In this document: positions 16,799 to 25,164 of the stretch, in pieces
Position numbering within the stretch: position 1 is the first letter of the stretch
Layout of the letters: every line of letters begins with the position of its first letter
DNA from: Pseudomonadota bacterium
GTDB taxonomy: Bacteria > Desulfobacterota > Desulfovibrionia > Desulfovibrionales > Desulfovibrionaceae
DNA: 64,000 nt
Assembly: GCA_023460395.1 (NCBI GenBank)
Contig: JAEWQB010000010.1
Span: forward strand, 62,001 to 126,000
Direction: 5' to 3'
Notes under the pieces: model-generated
What the model was told of the DNA's origin: nothing
Databases searched by the model: none
What the model saw: only the letters and a program-made list of their open reading frames with translations
Translations under genes and position numbers: made by a program

Positions 16799-17242
16799 GC
16801 GGTACGGTGGTGGGTTGAGGGTTGGAGGGAATTTGTTGACACGTTTTTTAATACAATCGGGACAATGGGATGGATAAAAAAAATGATGCGTAGCGAGTAA
16901 ATTATAGTACAGTGCGACGCGAGTCTGCGCAAGCAGTCGGATAGGGGGAGAATATAGCAAACTGCAAAAATGTGTGTGCCAGCTTCTCTATTGTCACCAT
17001 TTCCCGTTCCATGGGAGCTGTAATGGAGACGTTTGTGTGTGATCTGGATATATATTGTTAAGTAATTACGTAGTATTGTAATGTGATGGTATGTTTTTGT
17101 TTAAAGGGACAGGGAATGGCACCGAAGTTGCTTTCCGGGGGCTGTGGATCTTCCCGTGGCAATGTCTTGGAACATAGAGGAATCGCAGGGGATATTCTCA
17201 GGAAAGGGTTACCCCGATTAGAAGAACTCGCTAGGGGGAGTA
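16799..17242. promoter_or_regulatory. Divergent intergenic region fadD / modB
   Basis: 444 bases with no convincing gene. A TATAAT on the minus strand (16901-16906) is a plausible -10 for the acyl-CoA ligase. An AT-rich segment about 17050-17085 (TATATATTGTTAAGTAATTACGTAG...) contains the palindrome GTAATTAC and two GTAAT copies; it could hold the promoter and a molybdate-responsive operator for modBAC. It does not match the ModE consensus well enough to claim it. A plus-strand ORF from 17083 runs into modB in another frame and is not credible. Confidence 0.4.
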
Positions 17243-17905
17243 ATGGCCGAAAATATCTGGGTTCCGTTGCTGTTAACGCTGAAGGTCGTCTTCTGGTCCA
17301 CCGGTATTGCCTGTGTAGGGGGGGTGGTGGCGGCCTATGGTTTAAGTCGTAAGGATTTTTGGGGACGCGATTGGCTGGATGCCATCTGCACTCTCCCGCT
17401 GGTTCTCCCCCCCACGGTGCTGGGCTACTACCTTATTGTATGCATTGGTCGCAATGGATTTTTAGGGAAATGGCTGGAAGAAGTTTTCGGCATTTCTCTT
17501 ATGTTCACGTGGCAGGGCGCGGTGGTGGCGGCTTCGGTAGTCTCTTTTCCCATGGTGTTTAAATCGGCCCGCGCGGCGCTGGAAAGCGTGCCCGCCAGTT
17601 ACGTGCATGCCGCCCGCATCATGGGCGCTGGCGAGTGGGAAATTTTTGTCCGCGTTACCCTGCCACTGGCCTTTAGGGGCGTATTGGCGGGAACCATGCT
17701 GGCCTTTGCCCGTGCTATGGGAGAATTTGGCGCTACTTTGATGGTGGCGGGTAATCTGCCGGGGCGTACCCAAACGCTTTCACTTGCCGTGTATAGCGCG
17801 GTGCAAGCTGGCAATGATACCCTTGCGAATACGCTGGTGCTTATTGTGTCATTTGTTTGTGTGGTTTTGTTGGTTGTAACGGGCAAGCTGCTTACCCCGC
17901 GGTAA
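17243..17905 (+). CDS. modB: Molybdate ABC transporter permease
   Basis: Inner-membrane channel of the molybdate (possibly also tungstate) importer. 220 residues with about five to six membrane helices. The ABC coupling motif reads EFGATLMVAGNLPGRTQTLS (about 155-174), typical of ModB. Helical segments include LPLVLPPTVLGYYLIVCIGR. Start ATG follows AGGGGGAGTA. It is first in a modB-modA-modC order, whereas modA usually comes first. Confidence 0.95.
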   Translation: MAENIWVPLLLTLKVVFWSTGIACVGGVVAAYGLSRKDFWGRDWLDAICTLPLVLPPTVLGYYLIVCIGRNGFLGKWLEEVFGISLMFTWQGAVVAASVVSFPMVFKSARAALESVPASYVHAARIMGAGEWEIFVRVTLPLAFRGVLAGTMLAFARAMGEFGATLMVAGNLPGRTQTLSLAVYSAVQAGNDTLANTLVLIVSFVCVVLLVVTGKLLTPR

Positions 17906-17941
17906 GCGACTTCTCCAAACTGAGTCTGGAGGATTGAGTCC

Positions 17942-18688
17942 ATGAAGAAACTGATGTTGAGCGTGTTGATGGTTCTGGTGTTCACGGTTCCCGCATGGTC
18001 TGCGGAGCTTATGGTATCCGCAGCAGCAAGCCTGACGGACGCCTTCACGGAATTGGAAGGTATTTACGAAAAAGCCAATCCCGGTGTGGACGTGGTTATG
18101 AATTTTGCCGCATCCGGCCCGCTGTACAAGCAGATAGAGCAGGGCGCTCCGGTGGACGTGTTTGCTTCCGCCAACCTTAAGTGGATGGACAAGGCCGTGG
18201 CTGGTGGGTTTGTTTTGGCTGAGGATGCAAAGATTTTTGCCCAGAACAGTCTGGTACTGACCGCCCCCGCGAAGAATCCCGGCAATGTGACGACCGTGCA
18301 GAGCCTTACTGCTGACAGCGTGAAAATGATCGCCGTGGGGACTCCAGAAACTGTGCCCGCAGGGCAATACACCAAGGCCGCCCTGACCAAAATGGGGCTG
18401 TGGGACACTCTGGCTCCTAAGTTTATTTATGGTGAGTCCGTCCGGCAGGTGCTGGATTACGTGGTGCGTGGCGAAGTGGACGCGGCGTTCGTTTATGGCA
18501 CTGATGCTGTAAAGGGCGGCAAGGCTGTGACGATTCTGGAAGAAGTTCCTCTGGAAAAGCCCGTCTCATATCCGGCTGCTGTGCTGAAAAACGCTCCCAA
18601 CCCGAAAGAAGCGGAAAAGTTTTTTGCCTTCATGCTTAGTCCTGAAGGGCAGGTTGTGCTGGCCAAATACGGCTTTAAAGCGCCTTAA
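17942..18688 (+). CDS. modA: Molybdate-binding periplasmic protein
   Basis: Captures molybdate in the periplasm for ModBC. 248 residues with an N-terminal signal peptide (MKKLMLSVLMVLVFTVPAWS, cut probably after Ala-Trp-Ser-Ala). The mature start LMVSAAASLTDAFTELEGIY carries the Ser/Ala-rich oxyanion-binding loop; further ligand-loop motifs are NFAASGPLYKQIEQGAPVDV and VPAGQYTKAAL. Ends 36 bases after modB begins no overlap; it follows modB by 36 bases with ribosome site TGGAGGATTGAGTCC. Confidence 0.96.
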   Translation: MKKLMLSVLMVLVFTVPAWSAELMVSAAASLTDAFTELEGIYEKANPGVDVVMNFAASGPLYKQIEQGAPVDVFASANLKWMDKAVAGGFVLAEDAKIFAQNSLVLTAPAKNPGNVTTVQSLTADSVKMIAVGTPETVPAGQYTKAALTKMGLWDTLAPKFIYGESVRQVLDYVVRGEVDAAFVYGTDAVKGGKAVTILEEVPLEKPVSYPAAVLKNAPNPKEAEKFFAFMLSPEGQVVLAKYGFKAP

Positions 18689-18849
18689 CCGCGCGGTTTC
18701 AGCATGATTTTGCTGAATACGTGATGAGCGCATGGCGGCTTTTCTCCGGTAGTCCTCCCCCGGAACTCCGGCAGAAAGCCGCCATGCTTGCGGCATCCGC
18801 AGTTGTGCGGTGGAATTGCCGGACGAGTTCAGATCGGATTGGAGAACGC

Positions 18850-19626
18850 ATGCAGTTTGATATTGATATTGCCATGACCGTTGGGAGCGTCCACCGGTCA
18901 TTGTTTGGAAAGCATACTGGTCGCCGGTTTTCGTTGGATACCCGTATTGTTTGCGATGTGGACACTCTGGTTCTGGTAGGACCGTCCGGTTCAGGAAAAT
19001 CGCTTACGTTGCAAGCTGTGGCAGGGCTGCTGAATCCTTCCTCCGGGCGCATTAGCATTGGAGGTAAGGTCTTTTTCGATTCAGAGGCGGGCATCTGTAA
19101 ACCCCCGCGCGACCGTAAAGTTGGGTATGTTTTTCAGGATTATGCGCTCTTTCCCCATTGTTCCGTGCGCCAAAATATCGCATTCGGGCTTAAGCGCTGG
19201 AGTTTTCGATTAGGGACGCACGAACGCGCCTTGGTTGACGAGGTTATGGATGTGTTCGGCATCCGGGCACTGGAAGACGCGCGTCCTGCCGAAATTTCTG
19301 GAGGGCAACGCCAGCGGACTTCTCTTGCCCGCGCCTTGGTGGCGCAGCCGGATGTCCTTTTGTTAGACGAGCCGTTTTCCGCGCTGGATCAACCCTTGCG
19401 TCTTCGTATGCGTGACGAGCTGCAACGCATTCTCGCGCATTACTCCATTCCCATGATCATGGTAACGCACGATGTGGACGAGGCGGAGTATTTCGCCCAG
19501 ACAGTGGTCATCTACGCGCACGGCGGCGTGCGTGACATTGTGAATGCTGCCAATCTGCCTGCGGGAGAAGGCTCCCTCTCCGCCTGTGTGGGAGAGGTGT
19601 TGCGCTCCGCATACGAAACAGTCTGA
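18850..19626 (+). CDS. modC: Molybdate ABC transporter ATPase, short form
   Basis: ATP-hydrolysing subunit of the molybdate importer. 258 residues from the ATG following TTGGAGAACGC. Walker A is VGPSGSGKSLTLQA (about residue 40), Q-loop YVFQDYALFPHCSVRQN, signature ISGGQRQRTSLARAL (Ile in place of the usual Leu), Walker B VLLLDEPFSALD, switch VTHDVDEAEYFA. Typical ModC is about 350 residues with a C-terminal MOP/TOBE molybdate-binding domain; that domain is absent, so inward regulation by bound molybdate may be lacking. An upstream extension to 18721 is open but overlaps the gap and is less likely. Confidence 0.9.
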   Translation: MQFDIDIAMTVGSVHRSLFGKHTGRRFSLDTRIVCDVDTLVLVGPSGSGKSLTLQAVAGLLNPSSGRISIGGKVFFDSEAGICKPPRDRKVGYVFQDYALFPHCSVRQNIAFGLKRWSFRLGTHERALVDEVMDVFGIRALEDARPAEISGGQRQRTSLARALVAQPDVLLLDEPFSALDQPLRLRMRDELQRILAHYSIPMIMVTHDVDEAEYFAQTVVIYAHGGVRDIVNAANLPAGEGSLSACVGEVLRSAYETV

Positions 19627-19646
19627 CAGAATTTTCGTAACCGTAC

Positions 19647-19689
19647 ACACAAAAGCCCCGCCGAAGGATTTTCAGCGGGGCTTTTGTGT
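19647..19689. terminator. Bidirectional terminator modC / dapA
   Basis: A perfect 15-bp inverted repeat (19647-19661 / 19675-19689, ACACAAAAGCCCCGC / GCGGGGCTTTTGTGT) separates two convergent genes. A4 on one arm and T4 on the other let it act in both directions. Confidence 0.9.
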
Positions 19690-19709
19690 AGCAGAAAAGG
19701 AAAAGACCG

Positions 19710-20588
19710 CTAAAGCAAGCCTGCCGTGTGGAGGCTGTCCCGCAGGGCCTTTTCATTGTTTGGCGCGAGGGGGACGAGGGGTAACCGTAATTCGTCGCCC
19801 ATTTTTCCCATCATAGAGAGTGCTATTTTTACGGGAATAGGATTGGTTTCAATAAACATCGCCCGGCATAAGGCCTGCATAGACAAGTGCTCGCGGCGGG
19901 CCGTGGTAATATCTCCGCTGGCAAACGCGGAGCACAGTGTCGCCATGTGAGCGGGGATGATGTTGGACACCACGGAAATTACTCCGCAACCACCCAAGGC
20001 CAGCAAGGGAAGCACGGTGAAGTCATCTCCAGAAAGCACCTGAAAGTCGTCCCCACACTGCTCAATAATATCAGAAACCTGCGTCATATTGCCGGTGGCT
20101 TCTTTGACCCCTTTTATTTGTGGAACGTCTTTTTTCAGACGTGCCAGCGTTCCCGGCAGCATGTTGGTGCCGGTACGGCTTGGCACATTATAGAGAATGA
20201 AAGGCATATCCACGTTGGCGGCAATGGTCTTGAAGTGTTGGTACAGACCTTCCTGCGTGGGTTTGTTGTAATAAGGGGTGATAAGCAGCGCGCCGTCCGC
20301 TCCGGCTTCTTTGGCGTAGCGGGTCAGGTCCACGGCTTCCCGTGTGTTATTGGAACCTGCTCCGGCCAGAACGGGAACCCGTTTGTTAGCCTGCTCCACG
20401 CAGATGCGGATAACCTCTCTGTGTTCTTCGTGCGATAGAGTGGCGGATTCGCCGGTCGTACCACAGGGAACAAGCCCGTTTATGCCTTGCTCAATCTGCC
20501 ACTCTATAAGTTCACGATATCGCTCCTCATCCACGGCGCCGTTCCTGAACGGTGTGACAAGCGCCGTAAACGCACCCGTAAACTGCAT
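19710..20588 (-). CDS. dapA: 4-hydroxy-tetrahydrodipicolinate synthase
   Basis: Condenses pyruvate with aspartate semialdehyde, the first committed step to diaminopimelate and lysine. 292 residues from ATG with AGGAGGCAATAT before it. Motifs: GAFTALVTPF at the N-terminus, GTTGESATLSHEEH near 42-55, the Tyr in FILYNVPSRTGTN near 131-143, and the Schiff-base lysine in IKGVKEATGN near 160. It follows dapF (diaminopimelate epimerase) with a 65-base gap, so two steps of the same pathway are together. Confidence 0.97.
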   Translation of the reverse strand: MQFTGAFTALVTPFRNGAVDEERYRELIEWQIEQGINGLVPCGTTGESATLSHEEHREVIRICVEQANKRVPVLAGAGSNNTREAVDLTRYAKEAGADGALLITPYYNKPTQEGLYQHFKTIAANVDMPFILYNVPSRTGTNMLPGTLARLKKDVPQIKGVKEATGNMTQVSDIIEQCGDDFQVLSGDDFTVLPLLALGGCGVISVVSNIIPAHMATLCSAFASGDITTARREHLSMQALCRAMFIETNPIPVKIALSMMGKMGDELRLPLVPLAPNNEKALRDSLHTAGLL

Positions 20589-20610
20589 ATTGCCTCCTTG
20601 GCTAGGTCGT

Positions 20611-20642
20611 GCGCCCACCCGGTCGAGTGGCAAGGTGGGCGC
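20611..20642. other. Hairpin in the dapF-dapA gap
   Basis: A perfect 9-bp inverted repeat GCGCCCACC (20611-20619) / GGTGGGCGC (20634-20642) with a 14-base loop between the two dap genes. No T-run follows, so it is more likely an mRNA-processing or stability element than a full terminator. It may uncouple dapA from dapF. Confidence 0.45.
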
Positions 20643-20653
20643 GCCATTGATTC

Positions 20654-21502
20654 TTAGGCGAGTGTAAGGCCAAGCGCTCCGGGGTACATTTCCCCGGAGT
20701 AGACATTTCGTGCCGTGCCTTGCAGGAAGATTCCGCCATCTTCAAGGGAAATGCCTAAAATTTCTCCGCCGGAACTCCGCACACTCACGGAAGGCCCTGT
20801 CAGCCCCAAGGCGTGCGTAATCACCACGCCCGCGGCCGCTCCTGTGCCGCATGCGTAGGTTTCATCCTCAACGCCGCGCTCGTAGGTGCGCAGATGAATA
20901 TGCTCGGCATCCAATACGGTGACGAAGTTGGCGTTGGTGCCTGCGGGGGCGAAGAGGGGATGGTAGCGCACGTGTGCGCCCAGCGATTTTACATTCAGCG
21001 AGGCGGCGTCCGCATGCAGGAAGACAGCGTGGGGGACACCCGTGTTGACAAAGTGAATAACCCCGTCGCCGTCGGGCATGCTGATGGCTTTGTTCAGTTC
21101 CAGACCCGTGGGGGGAGTGAGCTGTACCTTGACGATATCATGTGCGGCGTCCACCACTTCTGCGCGGATAGGGCCTGCATCGGTGCCAAATGTGTGGGAA
21201 GGGCCGGCAAGACCCAGCTTTACCGCCAGCAAGCCCGCGCACCGGGAAGCATTGCCGCACATTTCGGCGCGGGAGCCGTCTGCGTTGTAAAAATGCCAGC
21301 GGTAGTCCAGCGAGGCTTCGGGGGCATCCTCAAGAAATACCAAGCCATCCGCCCCCACACCAAAGGCGCGACGGCAGACTTTTTTGGCCCATTCAGCCAT
21401 GGAGGACACAGGCAGCTTCAGGGTTCTGTTGTCGATGAACACGAAGTCGTTGCCGCATCCTTGCATTTTATGGATGGGCACGGCTTGTCTTGTCTTATCC
21501 AC
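20654..21502 (-). CDS. dapF: Diaminopimelate epimerase
   Basis: Interconverts LL- and meso-diaminopimelate, supplying peptidoglycan and lysine. 282 residues. The two catalytic cysteines lie in MCGNASRCAG (about residue 80) and YACGTGAAAGVV (about 217), and the N-terminus has MQGCGNDFVFIDNR. Ribosome site AAGGAGCCTCCC precedes ATG at 21502. It is upstream of dapA on the minus strand. Confidence 0.97.
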   Translation of the reverse strand: MDKTRQAVPIHKMQGCGNDFVFIDNRTLKLPVSSMAEWAKKVCRRAFGVGADGLVFLEDAPEASLDYRWHFYNADGSRAEMCGNASRCAGLLAVKLGLAGPSHTFGTDAGPIRAEVVDAAHDIVKVQLTPPTGLELNKAISMPDGDGVIHFVNTGVPHAVFLHADAASLNVKSLGAHVRYHPLFAPAGTNANFVTVLDAEHIHLRTYERGVEDETYACGTGAAAGVVITHALGLTGPSVSVRSSGGEILGISLEDGGIFLQGTARNVYSGEMYPGALGLTLA

Positions 21503-21895
21503 CGGGAGGCTCCTTGCTCTTTGCGTTCAGTGCCCGATTCGCGTTCATGTTCGTGGTCCGGGGACCGTATAAGAGAAAAACCGAGTGTGTTCCGGGGGCA
21601 AATCGGGCGACGGGGAAGCAGCCGTCGCTGAAGCCGGGAACCGGGCTTTCCCTTATTTTGAAGGGGAGATGGGCCGGGTTTCGGCACTCCCTCATTCGGT
21701 GCTATGTGTAGCACAGTGCGTCACAATAGGGGTTTGGTCAACAGGCAGTCTTCAGAAAAGCACAATGCGCAGAACAAGGGTTCTGCGCGTTGTAGCCATA
21801 TCGGCGTTGCCGTAAACCGCACGGATGCGGCGTTTCGGAAAGGTCCATATGGGAGAAGCAAGCGAAGGGAGGTGCCTGTGGCATCTTCCAATTTC
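21503..21895. other. Intergenic region between hupB-like gene and dapF
   Basis: 393 bases with no credible gene on either strand. It contains three inverted repeats: a 14-bp stem at 21762-21793 (listed separately), CCGtAAACCGC-ACGGAT-GCGGcGTTTCGG at about 21811-21840, and GCGACGG-GGAAGCAG-CCGTCGC at about 21604-21627. The first is a likely terminator of the upstream HU gene. The rest may be a structured dapF leader, but none matches a lysine riboswitch or another family I can recognise. Confidence 0.4.
21762..21793 (-). terminator. Terminator of the HU/IHF-like gene
   Basis: 14-bp stem with one wobble pair (ACAATGCGCAGAAC / GTTCTGCGCGTTGT) and a 4-base loop. On the minus strand it is followed by GCTTTTCT. 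It lies about 100 bases after the stop codon of the DNA-binding protein. Confidence 0.65.
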
Positions 21896-22171
21896 TTATT
21901 CGTTAAGAAATTCTTTCAATTCCTTACCGGCTCGGAAAAAGGGAAGTTGCTTGGGCTTTACCGTGACCACTTCCCCTGTTTTGGGGTTGCGGCCCGTGTA
22001 CCCGCCGTATTCTTTGAGTTTGAAGCTACCGAAACCACGAATTTCCACTCTGTCACCATTGGACAGGGCTTCCTTCATGCTGTCCATGAAGATGTTGACC
22101 ACGAGCGTGGCTTCTTCAATGGAAATGGTGTTTTCATCGGACAGAGTCTTGATGAGTTCACTTTTGTTCAT
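21896..22171 (-). CDS. HU/IHF-family DNA-binding protein
   Basis: Small nucleoid protein that bends DNA as a dimer. 91 residues starting MNKSELIKTL; the ATG at 22171 is chosen because the family begins this way, although 22 further codons are open upstream. The DNA-binding arm region reads GFGSFKLKEYGGYTGRNPKT, with the arm-tip motif GRNPKTGE. The sequence does not clearly separate HU from IHF-alpha. A candidate promoter lies at 22256-22284. Confidence 0.93.
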   Translation of the reverse strand: MNKSELIKTLSDENTISIEEATLVVNIFMDSMKEALSNGDRVEIRGFGSFKLKEYGGYTGRNPKTGEVVTVKPKQLPFFRAGKELKEFLNE

Positions 22172-22255
22172 CGTCCGCTCCGGGGGGATGGGGGTATGAG
22201 GACATGCGCTGTCGTTCGTGAATAAAAAGAAAACCAACTTCGCTAGGGCAAGCTT

Positions 22256-22284
22256 AGTATGGACTATAATAAGCTGATTTTCAA
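22256..22284 (-). promoter_or_regulatory. Sigma-70-type promoter of the HU/IHF gene
   Basis: On the minus strand: -35 TTGAAA (22279-22284), 17-base spacer, -10 CATACT (22256-22261). Both hexamers are four or five of six matches. A leader of about 80 bases would follow. Confidence 0.5.
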
Positions 22285-22306
22285 GTGCTTACTGTAGAAA
22301 TACCTG

Positions 22307-23107
22307 TTACATCCTTGCGAAGGGGCCTACTTCCAGCTCTGCCTGCATGCCCGTGCGCAGTTTTTCCAGCCGGACAGCAAGGGTGAAAAGGTCTTGCGCG
22401 GCTGGGGAGGATGGCGACATTTTAAGTAAAGGCTGCTGGCGGCGGACGGATTCCGGCACTTTTTTGTCCAGACGAATCCCGCCCAACAACGTGGGGGTGA
22501 AGTCCAGAAAACGCTCGCAGGCGGCTGCGATTCGTTTGTAGGTAAGCTCTTCTTCCCGTCGGTTTTCCACCTGATTGACGACAATATAAAAATCCCGCAC
22601 GCCGTGCTGCGTGGCGAGTACCTTCATAAGGGCGTAGCTGTCCGTCAGGGACGTGGGTTCCGGTGTTACCACCACAAGGCGTATGTGCGTCATCGCGCCT
22701 AGCGCCAGCACCGTGGGGGTGATGCCTGCGCCCAAGTCCATGAACAGGTACTGATAGCGCGAGAACAGGGGGGAAAGCTTGCGAAAAAGCAGGGTACGCA
22801 TATCCGTATCCATTTCCACAAGTTCCGGGACGCCGGATGCGGCGGGCAAAAAGTCGAACCCTCCATCCTCAATGCTGACGGCAACTTCGGCAGGATCTAA
22901 ATCGGAATCGAGTAGCGATTGCAGATTATGCTCTGGAGCAAGGCCGAGCAGCACGTCCAGATTGGCAAGGCCAAGGTCACAGTCCATGAGCAGCAGCGGG
23001 AAGCCCCCGCGAAACATACAGTAGCCGAGATTGAGGGCAATGTTGGACTTGCCCACGCCGCCTTTGCCGCTAAGAATGGAAACGCTGAGTGTAGTAGTGT
23101 GTGTCAT
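22307..23107 (-). CDS. MinD/ParA-family ATPase (FlhG-like)
   Basis: Deviant Walker-A ATPase, 266 residues. N-terminus VSILSGKGGVGKSNIALNLG (P-loop), then MDCDLGLANLDVLLGLAPEH and YLFMDLGAGITPTVLALGAM. This pattern fits FlhG/YlxH, which limits flagellar number in polar flagellates, better than MinD of cell division, but there is no flhF next to it here. It is the last gene behind prfB and the GGDEF protein, 12 bases after the latter. The membrane-targeting helix of MinD is not evident at the C-terminus. Confidence 0.85.
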   Translation of the reverse strand: MTHTTTLSVSILSGKGGVGKSNIALNLGYCMFRGGFPLLLMDCDLGLANLDVLLGLAPEHNLQSLLDSDLDPAEVAVSIEDGGFDFLPAASGVPELVEMDTDMRTLLFRKLSPLFSRYQYLFMDLGAGITPTVLALGAMTHIRLVVVTPEPTSLTDSYALMKVLATQHGVRDFYIVVNQVENRREEELTYKRIAAACERFLDFTPTLLGGIRLDKKVPESVRRQQPLLKMSPSSPAAQDLFTLAVRLEKLRTGMQAELEVGPFARM

Positions 23108-23119
23108 GAGCGTTTTATT

Positions 23120-24064
23120 TTACTCCGCTTTGGAGAAGAGGAATTGTTTTTCGCTGGAGTGAACCATGGTGGAGCGGTCATACTTCTTTTCGGCCTGCTG
23201 CCGGGCTATGTGCACGCAATTTTTTCCGTGGGTCTTCGCTTCGTACAAAGCCTGATCGGCAAGCGCCATCAGTTGGTCGGGGGAAAAGGGGTGTTTGCCC
23301 TGCATACCGGCCACACCTGCTGAAAAGGTGCACCAGAAGGGGGAATGCTGCCCGCAGCAAAAGGCGTGGGCACTGAACGAATCCAGCACGCGTTCCGCCA
23401 TGGCTTTGGCTTTGAGCGGAGACGCGCCCGGTAGCAGCAGGCAAAATTCTTCGCCGCCTATCCGCGCCGCCACATCATATGTGCGTTTGGTTTTCATGAG
23501 AGTTTCAGCGAGTCCGCACAAAACGGTGTCGCCGCACGGGTGCCCATAGGTGTCGTTTACCCGTTTGAAATCATCCAGATCAATGCTGACAATGCTAACA
23601 ACGCCTTTGCTGCGTTCCACGCGTTCAAGCTCTATGTCCAGCTTGCGCTGAAACCCTCGGCGGTTGACCAGCCCGGTAAGGGGATCGTGCTCGGTCTGGT
23701 GCGCCAGCAGTTCCAATGCTTGTTGCAGATGCCAGACATTGCGGTAGGACGGGGCGTCCAGCGCCAGAGCCAGCCAGTCCTGAAGGCCGTAGGCGCCGGC
23801 GAGTGGTCCCCATTCTTCAAGCGTCAGGCCGGGAAAAAAGCGTGTGATAGACACCAGAGCGTTGTGTGGGGAAGAGCAAATAGGCGTGTCCGCCGCACCA
23901 TTCCCCGGCGAGGAGACAACTTGGGGTTTGCCTTCCAGACCGTTGCGATGAGTGCATCCATTCGCGTGCTCGGACAGGAGCCTGCGTAACGATTCCAGTT
24001 CTCCTTCCAGCGAATCAAGACTCGCGGGAAGGGGAGAGTGGGTGTCCGGGTTAGTTTTCTGCAT
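23120..24064 (-). CDS. GGDEF-domain diguanylate cyclase
   Basis: Predicted cytoplasmic c-di-GMP synthase, 314 residues, no membrane helix. The N-terminal ~130 residues are of unknown fold. The GGDEF domain (about 138-295) has DLDDFKRVNDTYGH and the active-site loop RIGGEEFCLLLPG. The sequence RTYD lies five residues before GGEEF, matching the inhibitory I-site RxxD, so product feedback inhibition is expected. The start overlaps the prfB end by 14 bases, so the two genes are coupled. The nearby PilZ protein (27851-28966) is a possible c-di-GMP effector. Confidence 0.93.
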   Translation of the reverse strand: MQKTNPDTHSPLPASLDSLEGELESLRRLLSEHANGCTHRNGLEGKPQVVSSPGNGAADTPICSSPHNALVSITRFFPGLTLEEWGPLAGAYGLQDWLALALDAPSYRNVWHLQQALELLAHQTEHDPLTGLVNRRGFQRKLDIELERVERSKGVVSIVSIDLDDFKRVNDTYGHPCGDTVLCGLAETLMKTKRTYDVAARIGGEEFCLLLPGASPLKAKAMAERVLDSFSAHAFCCGQHSPFWCTFSAGVAGMQGKHPFSPDQLMALADQALYEAKTHGKNCVHIARQQAEKKYDRSTMVHSSEKQFLFSKAE

Positions 24065-25161
24065 GGAGATACAGCAGGAAATCTCGCAGGAACGTATCTA
24101 TATGTCCGTTAAGAACGGCATCCACGTCCCCGATTTCCGTGTTTGTCCGGTGGTCTTTGACCAGCCGGTATGGCTGAAGCGTGTAAGTACGTATCTGACT
24201 ACCGAAACTGATATCCATTTTGCCTGCGTATTCAGCTTGTCGTTCTTCTTGCCGTTTCCGCAATTCCAGATCGTAGAGGCGTGCCCGCAGAATCTGCATA
24301 GCGGAATCCCGGTTGGAATGCTGTGATTTCTCGTTCTGGCACTGGGCTACCGTGCCCGTGGGGATGTGCGTGATACGCACAGCGGAACTTGTGGTGTTCA
24401 CGCTTTGTCCGCCGGGGCCGCTGGAGCGGAAAAAGTCGATGCGCAGGTCGTTTTCATTAATATCGACCACAATATCTTCGCCCGCGTCGGGAATCACGTC
24501 AACCGAGGCGAACGATGTGTGGCGGCGACCGGAAGAGTCAAAGGGGGAGATGCGGATAAGCCGGTGTATGCCGCGTTCTCCCTTGAGCAGGCCATACGCG
24601 TTGGTACCGCGTATGCGCAGGGTAACGCTCTTTATACCGGCCTCGTCTCCGTCTAAAAAGTCGAGATAGTCTGTGGCGAAACTGTGTGCATCTGCCCAGC
24701 GCACATACATGCGGAGAAGCATTTGCGCCCAGTCCTGAGCTTCGGTGCCTCCGGCGCCGGGGTGGATTTCCAAAATGGCGTCTTTGCCGTCTTCCGGGGC
24801 GGAAAGCAGCATGGACATTTCAGTTTCCTGAAGTAGTTCCCGAAGTATGTCAGCTTGTCCCGCCAGTGTTTCCAGCACCTCGTCACTTTGTTCTTCTTCC
24901 GCAAGAAGCAGCCATTCTGCCAGATCGTCCTTGGCCTGTTTAAGGCGTTCCAGACGTTCGGTTTCTTCTTCCAACGCGCTTTTTTCACGCAGTACCGGGG
25001 TGAGTTTTTCCGGTTTGTCCCACGCGCCGGGGCTGGAGAGTTGTTTTTCTATTTCGTCGAGACGGGCTTTTGAGGACGCAAGGTCAAAGACGCCTCCACA
25101 AGGTGGAGAACTGTTCCTCAAGGTGCTGGCTCTGGGTACGTAAGTCTGCGAGATGAAACAT
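24051..25161 (-). CDS. prfB: Peptide chain release factor 2, with programmed +1 frameshift
   Basis: Recognises UGA and UAA stop codons and triggers peptide release. The first 25 codons start at ATG 25161 (MFHLADLRTQ...) and end at an in-frame TGA (25084-25086). Reading must shift +1 at CTT|TGAC to enter the main frame (L-D-L-A-S-S-K), the classical autoregulatory site. An SD-like GGAGG lies just upstream of CTTTGA, as in E. coli. The main frame has the UGA-reading tripeptide in SPFDSSGRRHTSF and the catalytic GGQ in SSGPGGQSVNTTSS. Total is about 369 residues. It begins 3 bases after the lnt stop. Translating only the long ORF from 25232 would give a false N-terminus. Confidence 0.96.
25080..25100 (-). 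promoter_or_regulatory. RF2 programmed frameshift site
   Basis: Minus strand: GGAGG, three bases (CGT), CTT TGA C. The internal SD and slippery CTT followed by the in-frame TGA (25084-25086) form the standard element that lets RF2 level set its own synthesis. Confidence 0.93.
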
Positions 25162-25164
25162 AGG

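Noticed and set aside
16963..16981. Minus-strand TGGCACACACATTTTTGCA as a sigma-54 promoter of fadD
   Set aside because: The GG and GC are 13 bases apart instead of 10, which sigma-54 does not tolerate.
21604..21627. GGGGAAGCAGCC resembling the SRP RNA tetraloop region
   Set aside because: The GGTCAGG half of the SRP motif is missing and the flanks pair only as a short GCGACGG/CCGTCGC stem.
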